A DNA stretch of 64,000 nt from Schaalia sp. 19OD2882. GTDB taxonomy: Bacteria > Actinomycetota > Actinomycetes > Actinomycetales > Actinomycetaceae. The DNA is taken from the NCBI RefSeq assembly GCF_018986735.1, contig NZ_CP065521.1, forward strand, positions 1 to 64,000. The letters run 5' to 3'. Positions 29,089-37,370 of this stretch are shown one piece after another. The number at the start of each line of letters is the position of its first letter. Position 1 is the stretch's first letter. Made by a program: the position numbers and the translations under genes. The notes under the pieces are model-generated. The model searched no databases. It was not told the DNA's origin and saw nothing but the letters and a program-made list of their open reading frames with translations.

Positions 29089-29535
29089 ATGTACGCGAAG
29101 AAGATCATCCCCGCCGCCCTCGCCCTCGCCCTCGTCCTTGCTGCCGGCGCACTGTCCGCCTGCTCGCCGACAGCCGGTGACTCCGCCACCTCCGGTGCCA
29201 CGGGCCAGTCGACCGCCTCCGCCCAGTCGGGTACCACGGCCCAGTCGGGTGCCACCGCGAAGATCGGTGTCATCAAGAAGCGTCCGGAGCTGCTGAAGGA
29301 TTTCGAGATCAAGGTGCCGGCCCAACGCGTCCTCGAGCTCACTGTCCAGGCCGATGCGGACAAGTGGACGGCATCGATCGCGGACCCGAAGGTCGTTGAG
29401 TTCATCCCCGGCAGCGCCGACGCGGCGCCGACCTTCAAGCCGCTGATCGAAGAGGGCTCCACCGCAGTCGTCCTCAAGGACCCGGCCGGCAACGAGATTC
29501 CCTTCACCCTGACAGTCACCCCGGGCGCCCGCTGA
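29089..29535 (+). CDS. Small hypothetical lipoprotein with AQSG linker
   Basis: A 148-residue protein with signal peptide and lipobox LSAC (MYAKKIIPAALALALVLAAG then ALSAC). A Ser/Thr/Gln/Ala-rich linker with AQSG repeats (about residues 32-58) leads to an 85-residue beta-rich domain (ELTVQADADKWTASIADPKVVEF and GNEIPFTLTVTPGAR) that looks Ig-like but that I cannot assign. ATG 29089 is chosen because it starts the signal peptide; the Shine-Dalgarno is weak. Confidence 0.7.
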   Translation: MYAKKIIPAALALALVLAAGALSACSPTAGDSATSGATGQSTASAQSGTTAQSGATAKIGVIKKRPELLKDFEIKVPAQRVLELTVQADADKWTASIADPKVVEFIPGSADAAPTFKPLIEEGSTAVVLKDPAGNEIPFTLTVTPGAR

Positions 29536-29599
29536 CCGTCACCCTCGGGGGCGGGTGGCCCTCCCACCTTCGCCGATGCTCGACCTGAACGCCCCGACG

Positions 29600-29655
29600 G
29601 ACGAATCTCGCGAGATGACGGACGAATCTCAGCAAAGGACGGACGAATCTCGCGG
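29600..29655 (+). repeat. 21-bp-period GACGAATCTC repeat, locus B (3 units)
   Basis: GACGAATCTC starts at 29600, 29621 and 29642, exactly 21 bp apart, between two convergent genes. The second unit continues CAGCAAA as in the copy at 34.4 kb. Confidence 0.65.
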
Positions 29656-29689
29656 AGAGGGAGGGGCTGGAAGGGTCGGGGCGGAGGGG

Positions 29690-29728
29690 CAGTGGAGGAC
29701 TCGGGCCGGTCAGTGGAGGACTCGGGCC
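29690..29728. repeat. 18-bp direct repeat spanning the glnQ-like stop, period 21 bp
   Basis: CAGTGGAGGACTCGGGCC occurs at 29690-29707 and 29711-29728. The second copy is the end of the ATPase gene including most of its stop; the first repeats it just outside. Confidence 0.7.
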
Positions 29729-30459
29729 AGGAAGTCGCAGGTGGCCTGCTCCTGCGGGTTGCCGATCACCTGCTCGGGCGGGCCCTGCTCGACGATGCGT
29801 CCCCGCTCCAGGAACACCACGCGGTCGGCTGCGCTGCGCGCGAACCCGATCTCATGGGTGGCCATGAGGATCGTCGAGCCCTGCCGAGCCACTTCGGTGA
29901 CCAGGTCCAGGACCTCACCGACCAGCACCGGGTCCAATGCCGACGTGATCTCGTCAAGCAGCAGCAGCTCCGGGTTGGTCGCCAGCGCCCGCACGATGGC
30001 CACACGCTGCTGCTGGCCACCTGAGAGCCGGTCCGGGTACTCGCGCGCCTTGGCGTCCAAACCGATGCGCTCCAACAGCTCCATGCCGCGCTTCTCGGCC
30101 TGGGCGCGACCCGTGCCGTGGACCTTGCGGGCAGCCAAGGTGACGTTGTCCAACACCGTCAGGTGGGGGAACAGGTTGTAGTGCTGGAAGACCACGCCGA
30201 TGCGGGCGCGCACCTTGTCCACGTCCACACGCGGGTCGGTGATGTCCTGGCCGGACAGGAAGATCTGCCCGTCATCCACGCGCTCCAACAGATTCGCCGT
30301 GCGCAGCAGAGTCGACTTGCCGGAACCGGAGGCCCCCAGCAGGACGACGACCTCGTGCCGGTGGACCTGCAGGTCCAGGCCCCGCAGGACCACGTTGTGG
30401 CCGAAGGCCTTGACGACCCCGCGCACGTCCAGGACCGTGTTCGATGCACTGGCGCCCAT
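29710..30459 (-). CDS. Polar amino-acid ABC transporter ATP-binding protein (GlnQ-like)
   Basis: A 249-residue importer ATPase: Walker A LLGASGSGKSTLLR, Q-loop VFQHYNLFPHLTVLDN, signature LSGGQQQRVAIVRAL, Walker B LLLLDEITSALDP and H-loop MATHEIGFAR, all characteristic of the GlnQ/ArtP/HisP group. The start is the ATG overlapping the permease stop (ATGA); a longer frame to 30507 lies inside the permease. Third gene of SBP-permease-ATPase. Confidence 0.93.
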   Translation of the reverse strand: MGASASNTVLDVRGVVKAFGHNVVLRGLDLQVHRHEVVVLLGASGSGKSTLLRTANLLERVDDGQIFLSGQDITDPRVDVDKVRARIGVVFQHYNLFPHLTVLDNVTLAARKVHGTGRAQAEKRGMELLERIGLDAKAREYPDRLSGGQQQRVAIVRALATNPELLLLDEITSALDPVLVGEVLDLVTEVARQGSTILMATHEIGFARSAADRVVFLERGRIVEQGPPEQVIGNPQEQATCDFLARVLH

Positions 30460-31388
30460 CAGACCATCCCTCCCGTCTGTTCGCGCTGCTGCAACCTGGC
30501 AGTCCACCAGTCCGACAGGCGGATGAAGGGCCAGCTCAGCGCGATAAACAGCAATCCGGCCACGACATAGGCCGTGAAGTTGTAGGTGCTTGCCTGGTGG
30601 ATCTGGGCGGCGCGGATCGCATCAACCGCCCCCAGGGTCGAGATCAGGCCGACGTCCTTCTGCATGGAGATGAAGTCGTTCATCAGAGCCGGCGCGACCT
30701 TGCGCACGGCCTGGGGAACGATGACGTGTTGCAAGGTCTGCGCATGGGTGAGCCCCAAGGATCTGGCGGCTGCGCGCTGGGAGGGATGCACTGCCTCCAA
30801 GCCGGCGCGCAGGACCTCGCCCACGTAGGAGGAGTAGGTGAGCACCAGTGCCACGCCACCCAGCAGGCCGATGGGAATGCGCGTCGTCGGGTTCAACGCG
30901 GGCACGCCGAAGCCCACCAGGTACAGGACGACGATGAAGGGCATGCCGCGGAAGACGTCCGTGTAGGCGGCGGCCAGGAAACGCAGCGGGAAGAAGACGG
31001 GCCCGCGCAACGACCGGGCGGTGGCCAGCAGGACGCCGCCCAGGGCGACGAAGACCACGGAGACCAGCAGCACCTGGATGTTGAGCAGCAGACCCTCGGC
31101 CACGGCGGGCAGGGACTCGATGAAGTACTGGCCGTTGAAGAAGGCCTCGCGGGTCGCCTCCCAGCCGGGAGAGGTGGCGATCACTGTGACCAGTAGTGCC
31201 CCCACCAGCAGGGACGAGGCCACGGCAATGCCGGTGGAGCGTCGGGTGCGGGCGCGCCGCCATGCGCGCCTGTCGATCTCGACCTGACTGAGGTGGTGCT
31301 CGAAATCGCCGAGCTGTTCCACGACGCCCGCACAGGCGCCGGCGCCTGTGCGGGCGTCGCCTTCGCGTGAGGGACTTTCCAGGGGCAT
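30459..31388 (-). CDS. Polar amino-acid ABC transporter permease
   Basis: A 309-residue HisM/GlnP-type permease. After a 45-residue charged N-terminal region come about five membrane helices and the binding-protein-dependent transport signature EVLRAGLEAVHPSQRAAARSLG (the EAA loop), then TLQHVIVPQAVRK. The start at 31388 has GGAAGG 6 bp upstream; ORF extension to 31430 runs through a hairpin and is rejected. It is separated from the SBP by a strong hairpin. Confidence 0.9.
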   Translation of the reverse strand: MPLESPSREGDARTGAGACAGVVEQLGDFEHHLSQVEIDRRAWRRARTRRSTGIAVASSLLVGALLVTVIATSPGWEATREAFFNGQYFIESLPAVAEGLLLNIQVLLVSVVFVALGGVLLATARSLRGPVFFPLRFLAAAYTDVFRGMPFIVVLYLVGFGVPALNPTTRIPIGLLGGVALVLTYSSYVGEVLRAGLEAVHPSQRAAARSLGLTHAQTLQHVIVPQAVRKVAPALMNDFISMQKDVGLISTLGAVDAIRAAQIHQASTYNFTAYVVAGLLFIALSWPFIRLSDWWTARLQQREQTGGMV

Positions 31389-31413
31389 CGCAGACCTTCC
31401 GGGAAGGGGCGAC

Positions 31414-31449
31414 GGCCCCGTCCTCGTCACGGGGAACGAGGGCGGGGCC
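31414..31449 (-). terminator. Intercistronic hairpin between amino-acid SBP and permease
   Basis: GGCCCCGTCCTCGT (31414-31427) pairs with ACGAGGGCGGGGCC (31436-31449), 14 bp with one mismatch and an 8-nt loop. The arms are the GACGAGGGCGGGGC motif in opposite orientations. It lies 11 bp beyond the SBP stop and likely raises SBP over permease output. Confidence 0.7.
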
Positions 31450-31459
31450 GCCTACCGGG

Positions 31460-32350
31460 TCACTTGAGGACGGGGACAGAGGCCGCGTCCGAGAGCCACT
31501 TCTTCGCGAGCTCGTCCAGGGTGCCCTTCTCACGCAGGGAGTCGACGGCCTGGGTGACGGCTGGGGTCAGCGCAGAACCCTTGGGCAGGACGAGGCCGAG
31601 CTCGTCGCCGCCGGAGGTGTCGGCGAATTGGCCGACCAGCTTGGCGTTGTCGAGCTCAGCGCCCGCCAGGTAGAAGGCGGTGGGCAGGTCCACGACGATT
31701 GCGTCGACCTGCTTGGCCTTGAGCTTGGCGACCACGTCGACCGAGTTGTTGATGACCTGCGGCTCCTTGGTGGGAGCAACGAGTTCCTTGAGGACCTTCT
31801 GGCTGGTGGTGCCCACCTGGACGCCGAAGAGGACGTCCTTGAGGTCGGCCAGGGAGGTGGCCTTGGCGGCCGGGGAGTCCTCGGTGGTCAGGACGACCTG
31901 CGCGGTCGTGTAGTACGGGGAGGAGAAGTCGACGGCCTTCTTGCGCTCATCCGTGATCGAGTACTGCTGGAGGTTGAAGTCCCAGTCCTTGGCGCCCGGG
32001 GCGATTGCGGCGTCGAAGGTGGTGCGGGTCCACACGACGTCCTCCTTGGCGAAGCCCAGCTCCTCGGCCACCGCGTAGGCGATGGCGGCCTCGAAGCCCT
32101 TGCCGGACTCGGGCTTGTTGTCCTCGACCCACGGAGAGTAGGCGGGGTCGCCGGTGGCGATGGTGAGCTTGCCGGGGGTGACGGTCTCCAGGGTCGGGGC
32201 GCTGGACTGGGCCTGCGACTGTGCGCCGGAGGTGTCGTCGGACTGGGCGCCCGAAGCGGGGGTGGTCTGGCCGCCTCCACAGGCAGCGAGGGCGAAGGTC
32301 GTGGTCAGCGCGGCGGCTGCCAGAACGGTGAGCTGGTGACGGCGTGCCAT
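31460..32350 (-). CDS. Polar amino-acid ABC transporter substrate-binding lipoprotein
   Basis: A 296-residue receptor lipoprotein: signal peptide MARRHQLTVLAAAALTTTFA and lipobox LAAC, an AQS-rich linker (about 28-50), then a PBP2 fold with GFEAAIAYAVAEELGF, DFNLQQYSITDERKKAVDFS (a ligand-binding loop), GVQVGTTSQKVL and VDAIVVDLPTAFYL. ATG has AGGGAG 5 bp upstream. First gene of the importer. Ligand is a polar amino acid or related; glutamate/glutamine/cystine cannot be told apart here. Confidence 0.92.
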   Translation of the reverse strand: MARRHQLTVLAAAALTTTFALAACGGGQTTPASGAQSDDTSGAQSQAQSSAPTLETVTPGKLTIATGDPAYSPWVEDNKPESGKGFEAAIAYAVAEELGFAKEDVVWTRTTFDAAIAPGAKDWDFNLQQYSITDERKKAVDFSSPYYTTAQVVLTTEDSPAAKATSLADLKDVLFGVQVGTTSQKVLKELVAPTKEPQVINNSVDVVAKLKAKQVDAIVVDLPTAFYLAGAELDNAKLVGQFADTSGGDELGLVLPKGSALTPAVTQAVDSLREKGTLDELAKKWLSDAASVPVLK

Positions 32351-32565
32351 GGGAACTCCCTGTGTCGTGATGGGCGAACGGTTGGGGCGGCGAGCGGACG
32401 AACCGCGGGCCCACGACTCAAGAGCCTAGTGGGCGCCTCCGGCGGGCAGAAGGACCCCCTGCCGCCTGAGACTGCGTGAACCGTCTCCCAGCTGCCTCCC
32501 CCGGTGCGCCACGATGCGCCCACAGGCGGTCGCCAGCACCGTCACAACCGCCATGACCTGCGCTT
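32351..32565. other. Intergenic region upstream of the amino-acid importer
   Basis: Contains the promoter region of the SBP gene and the 3' flank of the cupin gene. A GC-rich imperfect hairpin near 32440-32470 could terminate the cupin operon. No gene was seen. Confidence 0.4.
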
Positions 32566-33012
32566 TCACTGCCCCTCTGAGGCCAGCTCCCAGTCCTCGT
32601 AGGAGAACTCAGGGGACACCACGCACGTGGCCAATGCCACGTCCGCCCGAGCGAAGGTCCGCTGCCAGGTGCCCGCAGGAACCAGGATCTGCACGACCCC
32701 GTCCTCGTCCCCGCGAAGCAGAGTCGGCGCCGGGTCCTCGACGGGCTCCGGCCCCGAACCGCCCAGGTGCACTTCGAGGTCCCCGGGCCCGTGCCACAGC
32801 CACAATTCGTCGGAGTGGACAAAGTGCCACACGGCTTCCTCGCCCTCGTCCAGCAGGAAAAGGATCGCCGAGGCCGTGGCCCGCTGCCCGCGCGGCGTGG
32901 ACACGCCGGTGGGCGCCGTCCACGTGCGGCGGAACCACCCGCCCTCGGGGTGTGCTTCCAGGCCGAGCCGGGTCACGAGGGCGGCGGCTGCCTCGCTGGG
33001 GGTGGCGCTCAC
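32566..33012 (-). CDS. DUF985 cupin-domain protein
   Basis: A 148-residue single-domain cupin of the DUF985 family: LGLEAHPEGGWFRRTW, AILFLLDEGEEAVWHFVHSDELWLWHGPGDLEVHLGG, WQRTFARADVALATCVVSPEFSYEDWELA. Conserved W-H-x-x-x-S-D-E-x-W/Y-x-W/Y-H residues line the cupin barrel, and YEDWEL is a family hallmark. The GTG start overlaps the amidohydrolase stop by 4 bp (GTGA), so it is coupled to it as the third gene of that operon. Substrate unknown; other DUF985 members are uncharacterised or proposed epimerase-like. Confidence 0.88.
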   Translation of the reverse strand: MSATPSEAAAALVTRLGLEAHPEGGWFRRTWTAPTGVSTPRGQRATASAILFLLDEGEEAVWHFVHSDELWLWHGPGDLEVHLGGSGPEPVEDPAPTLLRGDEDGVVQILVPAGTWQRTFARADVALATCVVSPEFSYEDWELASEGQ

Positions 33013-34364
33013 GGGTGGATCTCCAGTCCGAGTTCGGGGGCGGCCCAGCGGACCTTTCCTGCGACCAGAGTCAGGATCTGGTGTCCGGCGCCCTCGCGAA
33101 TGATGTGTTCGATGGTGGGCACGATGTCGGTGACGGGCACGTCGACGGCGACCACGTCCGCCAAGGCTCCGGCCTGCAGTTGTCCGACCCTGTGCGAGCC
33201 GGTGGACAGCCCCAGGGCGATGGCTCCCCCCAAGGTCGCCGCGTGGAGGAGGCGCCGTCCCAAGTCGTCGCCCTCGTACCCTTGGCGGCGGGCGATGTCG
33301 AAGAGCAGCGCGGTGTCCTCCAGCACGTCCAGGCTGGGGGAGGAGGACAGGGAGTCCGTGCCCACGGCCACCTGGTTGCCTTCTTTGAGGTATGCGGCCA
33401 CGGGCGGCTCGGCCAGTCCGATGACGTCGTTGGAGCGCGGGCACAGGGCCACTGTGGTGGAGCGTGCGTGCAGGCGGCGGCGGTCCTCGGCGCTCATGTA
33501 CACGCCGTGGGCGATGTGGCAGTCCGGGCCGAGAACCCCCAGCTGGTCGACGAATTCGGTGGCCGAGAAGCCGACTCCGGCATCGCGCATCTTTCGGAAG
33601 GACTCGGACTTGCCCGAGCGCCACAGGTCGGCCAGCGCGGCCCCGGCCTCGATGTCGTCCCACCTGGCCTCCACCTGGTCCTCGCCCAGGTGGATGTGCA
33701 GTCGCATGCCGTGGCGGCGCGCCAGGTCGGGGAGCTCCAGCAGGGGAGCGACCTCCAGCGAATAGGGGGCGTGGGGTGAGATCCCCACTGCGGGCGGGCT
33801 GGGCATGGCGGCCAGGGCGGAGCGCACCTGGTCCAGGCCGCCGTCCGCCCAGGCTTCGTTGGAGTAGCCCATGACCTCCCAGTAGGCGACCCCGTGCAGG
33901 CCCGCGTCGTGCAGGGCGCCGGCGGCTTCGGGATCTGTGACGACATCGGCGGCGCAGGTGGTTCCGGCGCGTAGCAGGCGTGCGGCACCGTCGGCTGCGG
34001 CGGCGTGGAAGTCCAACCCTCCGGCGTCGTAGACGAGGTCGAAGGCCTGCATCCAGTCGGGGAACCCGTTGTACCTGCCGGCGCCGACACCGGCCATGGA
34101 CGTGTACTGCAGGTGGGTGTGGGCGTTGACCAGGCCGGGCATGAGGACGCCGCTGACGTGGACCTCCTCGAAGGGCAGGCCCCGCTCGCGCAGGGTGGCC
34201 ACCACCCAGTCACGACTGCCCACGTGTTCGATTCGTCCGTCTCGCACGGCAACGGCGCCGCCGAGGACGCTGGGGGCCGTCACGGGGATGACGAGGTCGG
34301 CGGACCACACGTGCAGGGGTTGGCAGGGGGTGGGGCTGGCCAAAGGGTGTTCGGTGGGAGGCAT
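33009..34364 (-). CDS. Amidohydrolase (TRZ/ATZ, S-adenosylhomocysteine/aminodeoxyfutalosine deaminase-like)
   Basis: Metal-dependent hydrolase of 451 residues. The metal ligands are visible: NAHTHL (H82, H84), a third His in MRLHIHLGEDQVE, a fourth in CHIAHGVYMSAED and the Asp in VAVGTDSLSSSPSLDVLED. GISPHAPYS resembles the motif of SAH/MTA and aminodeoxyfutalosine deaminases. The N- and C-terminal beta-sandwich segments (LVAGKVRW) fit the family. It starts 10 bp after the SAHH-like stop and is coupled to the cupin, so a nucleoside-type substrate linked to the SAHH-like partner is plausible. Confidence 0.88.
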   Translation of the reverse strand: MPPTEHPLASPTPCQPLHVWSADLVIPVTAPSVLGGAVAVRDGRIEHVGSRDWVVATLRERGLPFEEVHVSGVLMPGLVNAHTHLQYTSMAGVGAGRYNGFPDWMQAFDLVYDAGGLDFHAAAADGAARLLRAGTTCAADVVTDPEAAGALHDAGLHGVAYWEVMGYSNEAWADGGLDQVRSALAAMPSPPAVGISPHAPYSLEVAPLLELPDLARRHGMRLHIHLGEDQVEARWDDIEAGAALADLWRSGKSESFRKMRDAGVGFSATEFVDQLGVLGPDCHIAHGVYMSAEDRRRLHARSTTVALCPRSNDVIGLAEPPVAAYLKEGNQVAVGTDSLSSSPSLDVLEDTALLFDIARRQGYEGDDLGRRLLHAATLGGAIALGLSTGSHRVGQLQAGALADVVAVDVPVTDIVPTIEHIIREGAGHQILTLVAGKVRWAAPELGLEIHP

Positions 34365-34374
34365 GGGGCTTTCG

Positions 34375-36303
34375 TCAGTGCTTGTCGTCAGTGGTCTGGG
34401 ATTCGTCGTTCATTTGCTGGGATTCGTCCGTCATTCCGTGAGATTCGTCCTTCAGCGCTTTTTCGACGAGTTTCACGGTGACTGGGGCCAGGGCGGGGGA
34501 GGCGCTGGCCAGTGAGATGGCGGCGGCGGCCACCGCGTCATCCGCCTCCTTGGGCAGGAGATGGATCCCGGGGGCGAGGGCGCCCTCGCCGAGCAACAGA
34601 TGCTCCAGGGCAGCCACCTGCACGGCGAAGGAAAGATCCATGATCTCAATGGGGTTGCCCTCACCGGCGGTGCAGTTGAGGCAGCCCCCGCGGTCCAGAA
34701 TCGTGACGAGTGGTCCGGGCCCGCCCGCCCGGTCGGGCACGCGCAGGTGTTCGACGGCTCGGCGAGGGTCCGTCTGCCATGTGGCGCCGCGTGCCACGGC
34801 TTGGTCAACGGCGATCTCCTGGTCGACTCCGCCGATGACGAAGCACAAGGCGCCGTCGCGGGCCGCAGCGAGGAGGTCCGCAGTGACGGTGTGCGGCTCA
34901 CCCGTGGCAGAGACGATCCAGTGCGCACCCGGCGCCAACGCGAGGGCGCCCTCGTGCCCCAGGGCGCCGGTCCCGCAGCCGTCCATGCGCGCCTGCAGCA
35001 GACGCACCGGGTCGATCTCGGCCACGTCCACCTCACCCCCGAGGCCGCGCACCAGGCGCGCGAAACCACGCCCGACGTCCCCGTAGCCGAGCACCAGAAC
35101 TCGCGTGCCGACCAGGCCCGAGCGGGCCAGTGCGCGATCCGAGTGGTCGGGGTCCAACAGGTCAAGCGCCGTCATGAGGCAGGACTGGCCGGTGCCGTAA
35201 GCGTTGTCGAAAAGGGTCTTGGAACGCGCATCATTGCTGGCCATGACAGGGATCGCGGGGCGCACGGGGGTGCGCTGCCGAAGACCCCGGACAGGCGGCT
35301 CGCCCTGGCCGAAGCCATCTGCCCGTCCCTTCGGCTCTTCGGCCCCGACCTGCCCCCGATCATCCGTCGGCACACTTGCCGAACCGGGCGTGCGCAACGG
35401 CCGCAACCCGGAAGTGGTCTCTTCCGCACAGCCGATCATGTGGTCCAGGGCGCCGGGTGCACGCCCAGGGTCGTGGGCCATTCGGATCAGGTGAGAGCCG
35501 TCGTCCAGCAGCAGATGCAGACCCTGGGCCAGGAATTGCCGCGCCAGAGCCTCCTCCCGCGCCGGGTCCGCGGTCGATTCTGCGAAGACGGTCACACCTG
35601 CCCCACGCAGGACATCGGCCACGTCGTCGCGGGTCTCGGACGCGTGCCCGAAGACGAAGACCTCTGCGCCGGCTTCGGCCAGCAACAGGGCCAGGACTGC
35701 CGTCTTCGGCTCCAGGACCAGGGACACGCCGATCCGCCGCCCTTTGAGCAGGCCACGTGTGGCCAGGGCCTGCACGGCCGCCACCGTGATGGGCATGTGG
35801 GTGCGCGCCCAAGCGATGCGCCGTGAGGCGGGTCCGGTCGAGGCGGTGGGGGCCGACTCCTGCGCGCGGTCGCCGGGATCCCTTCGTGGGAGCCCATTCT
35901 GGGTCAACGCCGAGGTCGGGGCGGCCTGGCCGACCTCGTGCGGACTCTCCAGAGGCGCACCTGCGGGGTCCACGACGCTCACCCTTCCATCGCCCCGCCT
36001 GCTCACCAGGACGGTGCCCGGTGCCGAATCGACGTGGCCCGACAGGTCCAGAACGGCTGCGAACACCGACAGGTCGAGGGAGCCGAGCCGCCACGCGGAA
36101 TCGGGTGGCAAAGAGTCGGGCGACGCGACCACCTCGGGAAAGGCGCCCAGAGCGCGCAAGAGATCGCACAGGGCGCCGGCCTCGTCCTGGTCGAAAGAGG
36201 GGGCACTGTCGGTCCCCGGAATTGCGGGTATGACGAGGAAACGCTGCCCGCACACCAGCAGGTTGGTGGCGGCGGCGAATCGACGGACCAGGTTCAGCGG
36301 CAC
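34375..36303 (-). CDS. Diverged adenosylhomocysteinase-like protein
   Basis: About 642 residues from the chosen GTG. Residues 160-560 clearly follow adenosylhomocysteinase: RRIAWARTHMP, ETRDDVADVL, DDGSHL, CAEETTSGL (294-299), SKTLFDNAYGTGQS with the equivalent of the catalytic Lys (362) and Asp (366), NAD motif GYGDVGRG (406-413) and EIDP. But three His residues of the canonical enzyme are absent: the LHMT segment reads LVLE (195-198), the GHFD segment reads GGVD (491-494) and the GHP segment GNP (549-551); the C-terminal Lys/Tyr tail is also missing. N-terminal 155 residues are extra. The C terminus ends in heptad repeats (KDESHGM, TDESQQM, NDESQTT). Start is uncertain; the frame is open to 36441. 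Confidence 0.75.
   Translation of the reverse strand: MPLNLVRRFAAATNLLVCGQRFLVIPAIPGTDSAPSFDQDEAGALCDLLRALGAFPEVVASPDSLPPDSAWRLGSLDLSVFAAVLDLSGHVDSAPGTVLVSRRGDGRVSVVDPAGAPLESPHEVGQAAPTSALTQNGLPRRDPGDRAQESAPTASTGPASRRIAWARTHMPITVAAVQALATRGLLKGRRIGVSLVLEPKTAVLALLLAEAGAEVFVFGHASETRDDVADVLRGAGVTVFAESTADPAREEALARQFLAQGLHLLLDDGSHLIRMAHDPGRAPGALDHMIGCAEETTSGLRPLRTPGSASVPTDDRGQVGAEEPKGRADGFGQGEPPVRGLRQRTPVRPAIPVMASNDARSKTLFDNAYGTGQSCLMTALDLLDPDHSDRALARSGLVGTRVLVLGYGDVGRGFARLVRGLGGEVDVAEIDPVRLLQARMDGCGTGALGHEGALALAPGAHWIVSATGEPHTVTADLLAAARDGALCFVIGGVDQEIAVDQAVARGATWQTDPRRAVEHLRVPDRAGGPGPLVTILDRGGCLNCTAGEGNPIEIMDLSFAVQVAALEHLLLGEGALAPGIHLLPKEADDAVAAAAISLASASPALAPVTVKLVEKALKDESHGMTDESQQMNDESQTTDDKH
34400..34450 (-). 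repeat. 21-bp-period GACGAATC repeat, locus C (3 units, coding)
   Basis: On the minus strand GACGAATCTC or GACGAATCCC occurs three times at 21-bp spacing (ends at 34449, 34428, 34407), in frame with the SAHH-like gene, giving seven-residue units DESxxxx just before its stop. Confidence 0.7.
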
Positions 36304-36431
36304 GAGGACGACGTTAGCAGCGCGAAGGTCGGCGCTGACGGGCAGTCGGCAGGTCTCACATGTGTGGCGCCGGGCGGGCGGGTGAGGAAACTCCCGCCGG
36401 GCGGGCCCGCCGGATCGGCGACAATGGTGGG

Positions 36432-37310
36432 GTGAGCTCACACCACGCGAACCCCACGCCCCTGTCCCAGCTGCCCACCGATGCCGACATCCGTCTGGTC
36501 GCCGCCGACATGGACGGCACGCTGTTGGACGACGACAAGCGCATCCCCGAAGGCCTGTGGCCCCTGCTGGACGAACTCGACAGGCGAGGCGTGGTCTTCG
36601 CCCCCGCCTCCGGCCGCCAGTGCTGGACGCTGCTGGACATGTTCGACCGGGTCGAGGGCGAGATGACGGTCATCGCCGAGAACGGCGCCATCGTCATGCG
36701 CGGTGGGACGGAGATTTCCTCGGTGTCCATGGACCACCAGACAGTGGCCGAGGTGGTGCGTGGCGTGCGCAGGGCGCGTCAGGCCGGCGAGGACTGCGGA
36801 CTGGTGATGTGCGGCAAGGCCTGCGCCTACGTCGAGAGGCACGACGAGGTCTTCATCGCGGGTGTCATGCCCTACTACCACCGCACGCGAAAGGTCGATG
36901 ACCTGCTGGGTGTCCTGGAGCAGACGAGGTCGGGGCAGATCGACGACGACGTCATCAAGGTGGCCGCCTACTGCACGACACCGATCACGACCACCGCGCG
37001 CATGGCCCTGGAGCCCTTCGCCGCCACCCACCAGTACGCGGTGTCGGGCCACAACTGGGCCGACCTGCAGGCCAAGGGGGTCGACAAGGGCGTGGCGCTG
37101 GCCGCCCTGCAAGAGCGCCTGGGCATCGGGCCCGAGCAGACCCTGGCTTTCGGGGACTTCCACAACGACCTGGGCCTGCTCGACCACGCCCACTGGAGTT
37201 TCGCCATGGCCAACGCCCACCCGCAGGTGGTTGCGGCGGCGCGGTACGTGGCTCCGGCCAACTCCGAGGCCGGTGTGCTCACCGTGACCAGGCACCTGTT
37301 GGGGACGTGA
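36432..37310 (+). CDS. HAD-superfamily (Cof-like) phosphatase
   Basis: A 292-residue type IIB (Cof-like) HAD hydrolase. Motif I is AADMDGTLLDDDKRIPEG, motif II is FAPASGRQ, motif III the Lys in QAKGVDKGVAL and motif IV AFGDFHNDLGLLD. Such enzymes dephosphorylate sugar phosphates or flavin-type phosphomonoesters. GTG 36432 is chosen for length; the Shine-Dalgarno is poor. It is divergent from the SAHH-like gene with little intergenic space and ends at a strong bidirectional terminator. Confidence 0.9.
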   Translation: MSSHHANPTPLSQLPTDADIRLVAADMDGTLLDDDKRIPEGLWPLLDELDRRGVVFAPASGRQCWTLLDMFDRVEGEMTVIAENGAIVMRGGTEISSVSMDHQTVAEVVRGVRRARQAGEDCGLVMCGKACAYVERHDEVFIAGVMPYYHRTRKVDDLLGVLEQTRSGQIDDDVIKVAAYCTTPITTTARMALEPFAATHQYAVSGHNWADLQAKGVDKGVALAALQERLGIGPEQTLAFGDFHNDLGLLDHAHWSFAMANAHPQVVAAARYVAPANSEAGVLTVTRHLLGT

Positions 37311-37318
37311 CGAAGACA

Positions 37319-37352
37319 GGAGGGGCGCATTGCTTCGGCAATGCGCCCCTCC
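37319..37352. terminator. Bidirectional terminator between HAD gene and DUF gene
   Basis: GGAGGGGCGCATTGC pairs perfectly (15 bp) with GCAATGCGCCCCTCC around TTCG, followed by TCTGTC. It lies between two convergent genes, 8 bp after the HAD stop and 19 bp before the other. Confidence 0.9.
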
Positions 37353-37370
37353 TCTGTCAGGCCCTTCCCG

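Noticed and set aside
29555..30181. A plus-strand gene containing the DES heptads at locus B
   Set aside because: It runs antisense through the glnQ-like ATPase and has no ribosome-binding site; the heptads alone are not evidence of translation.
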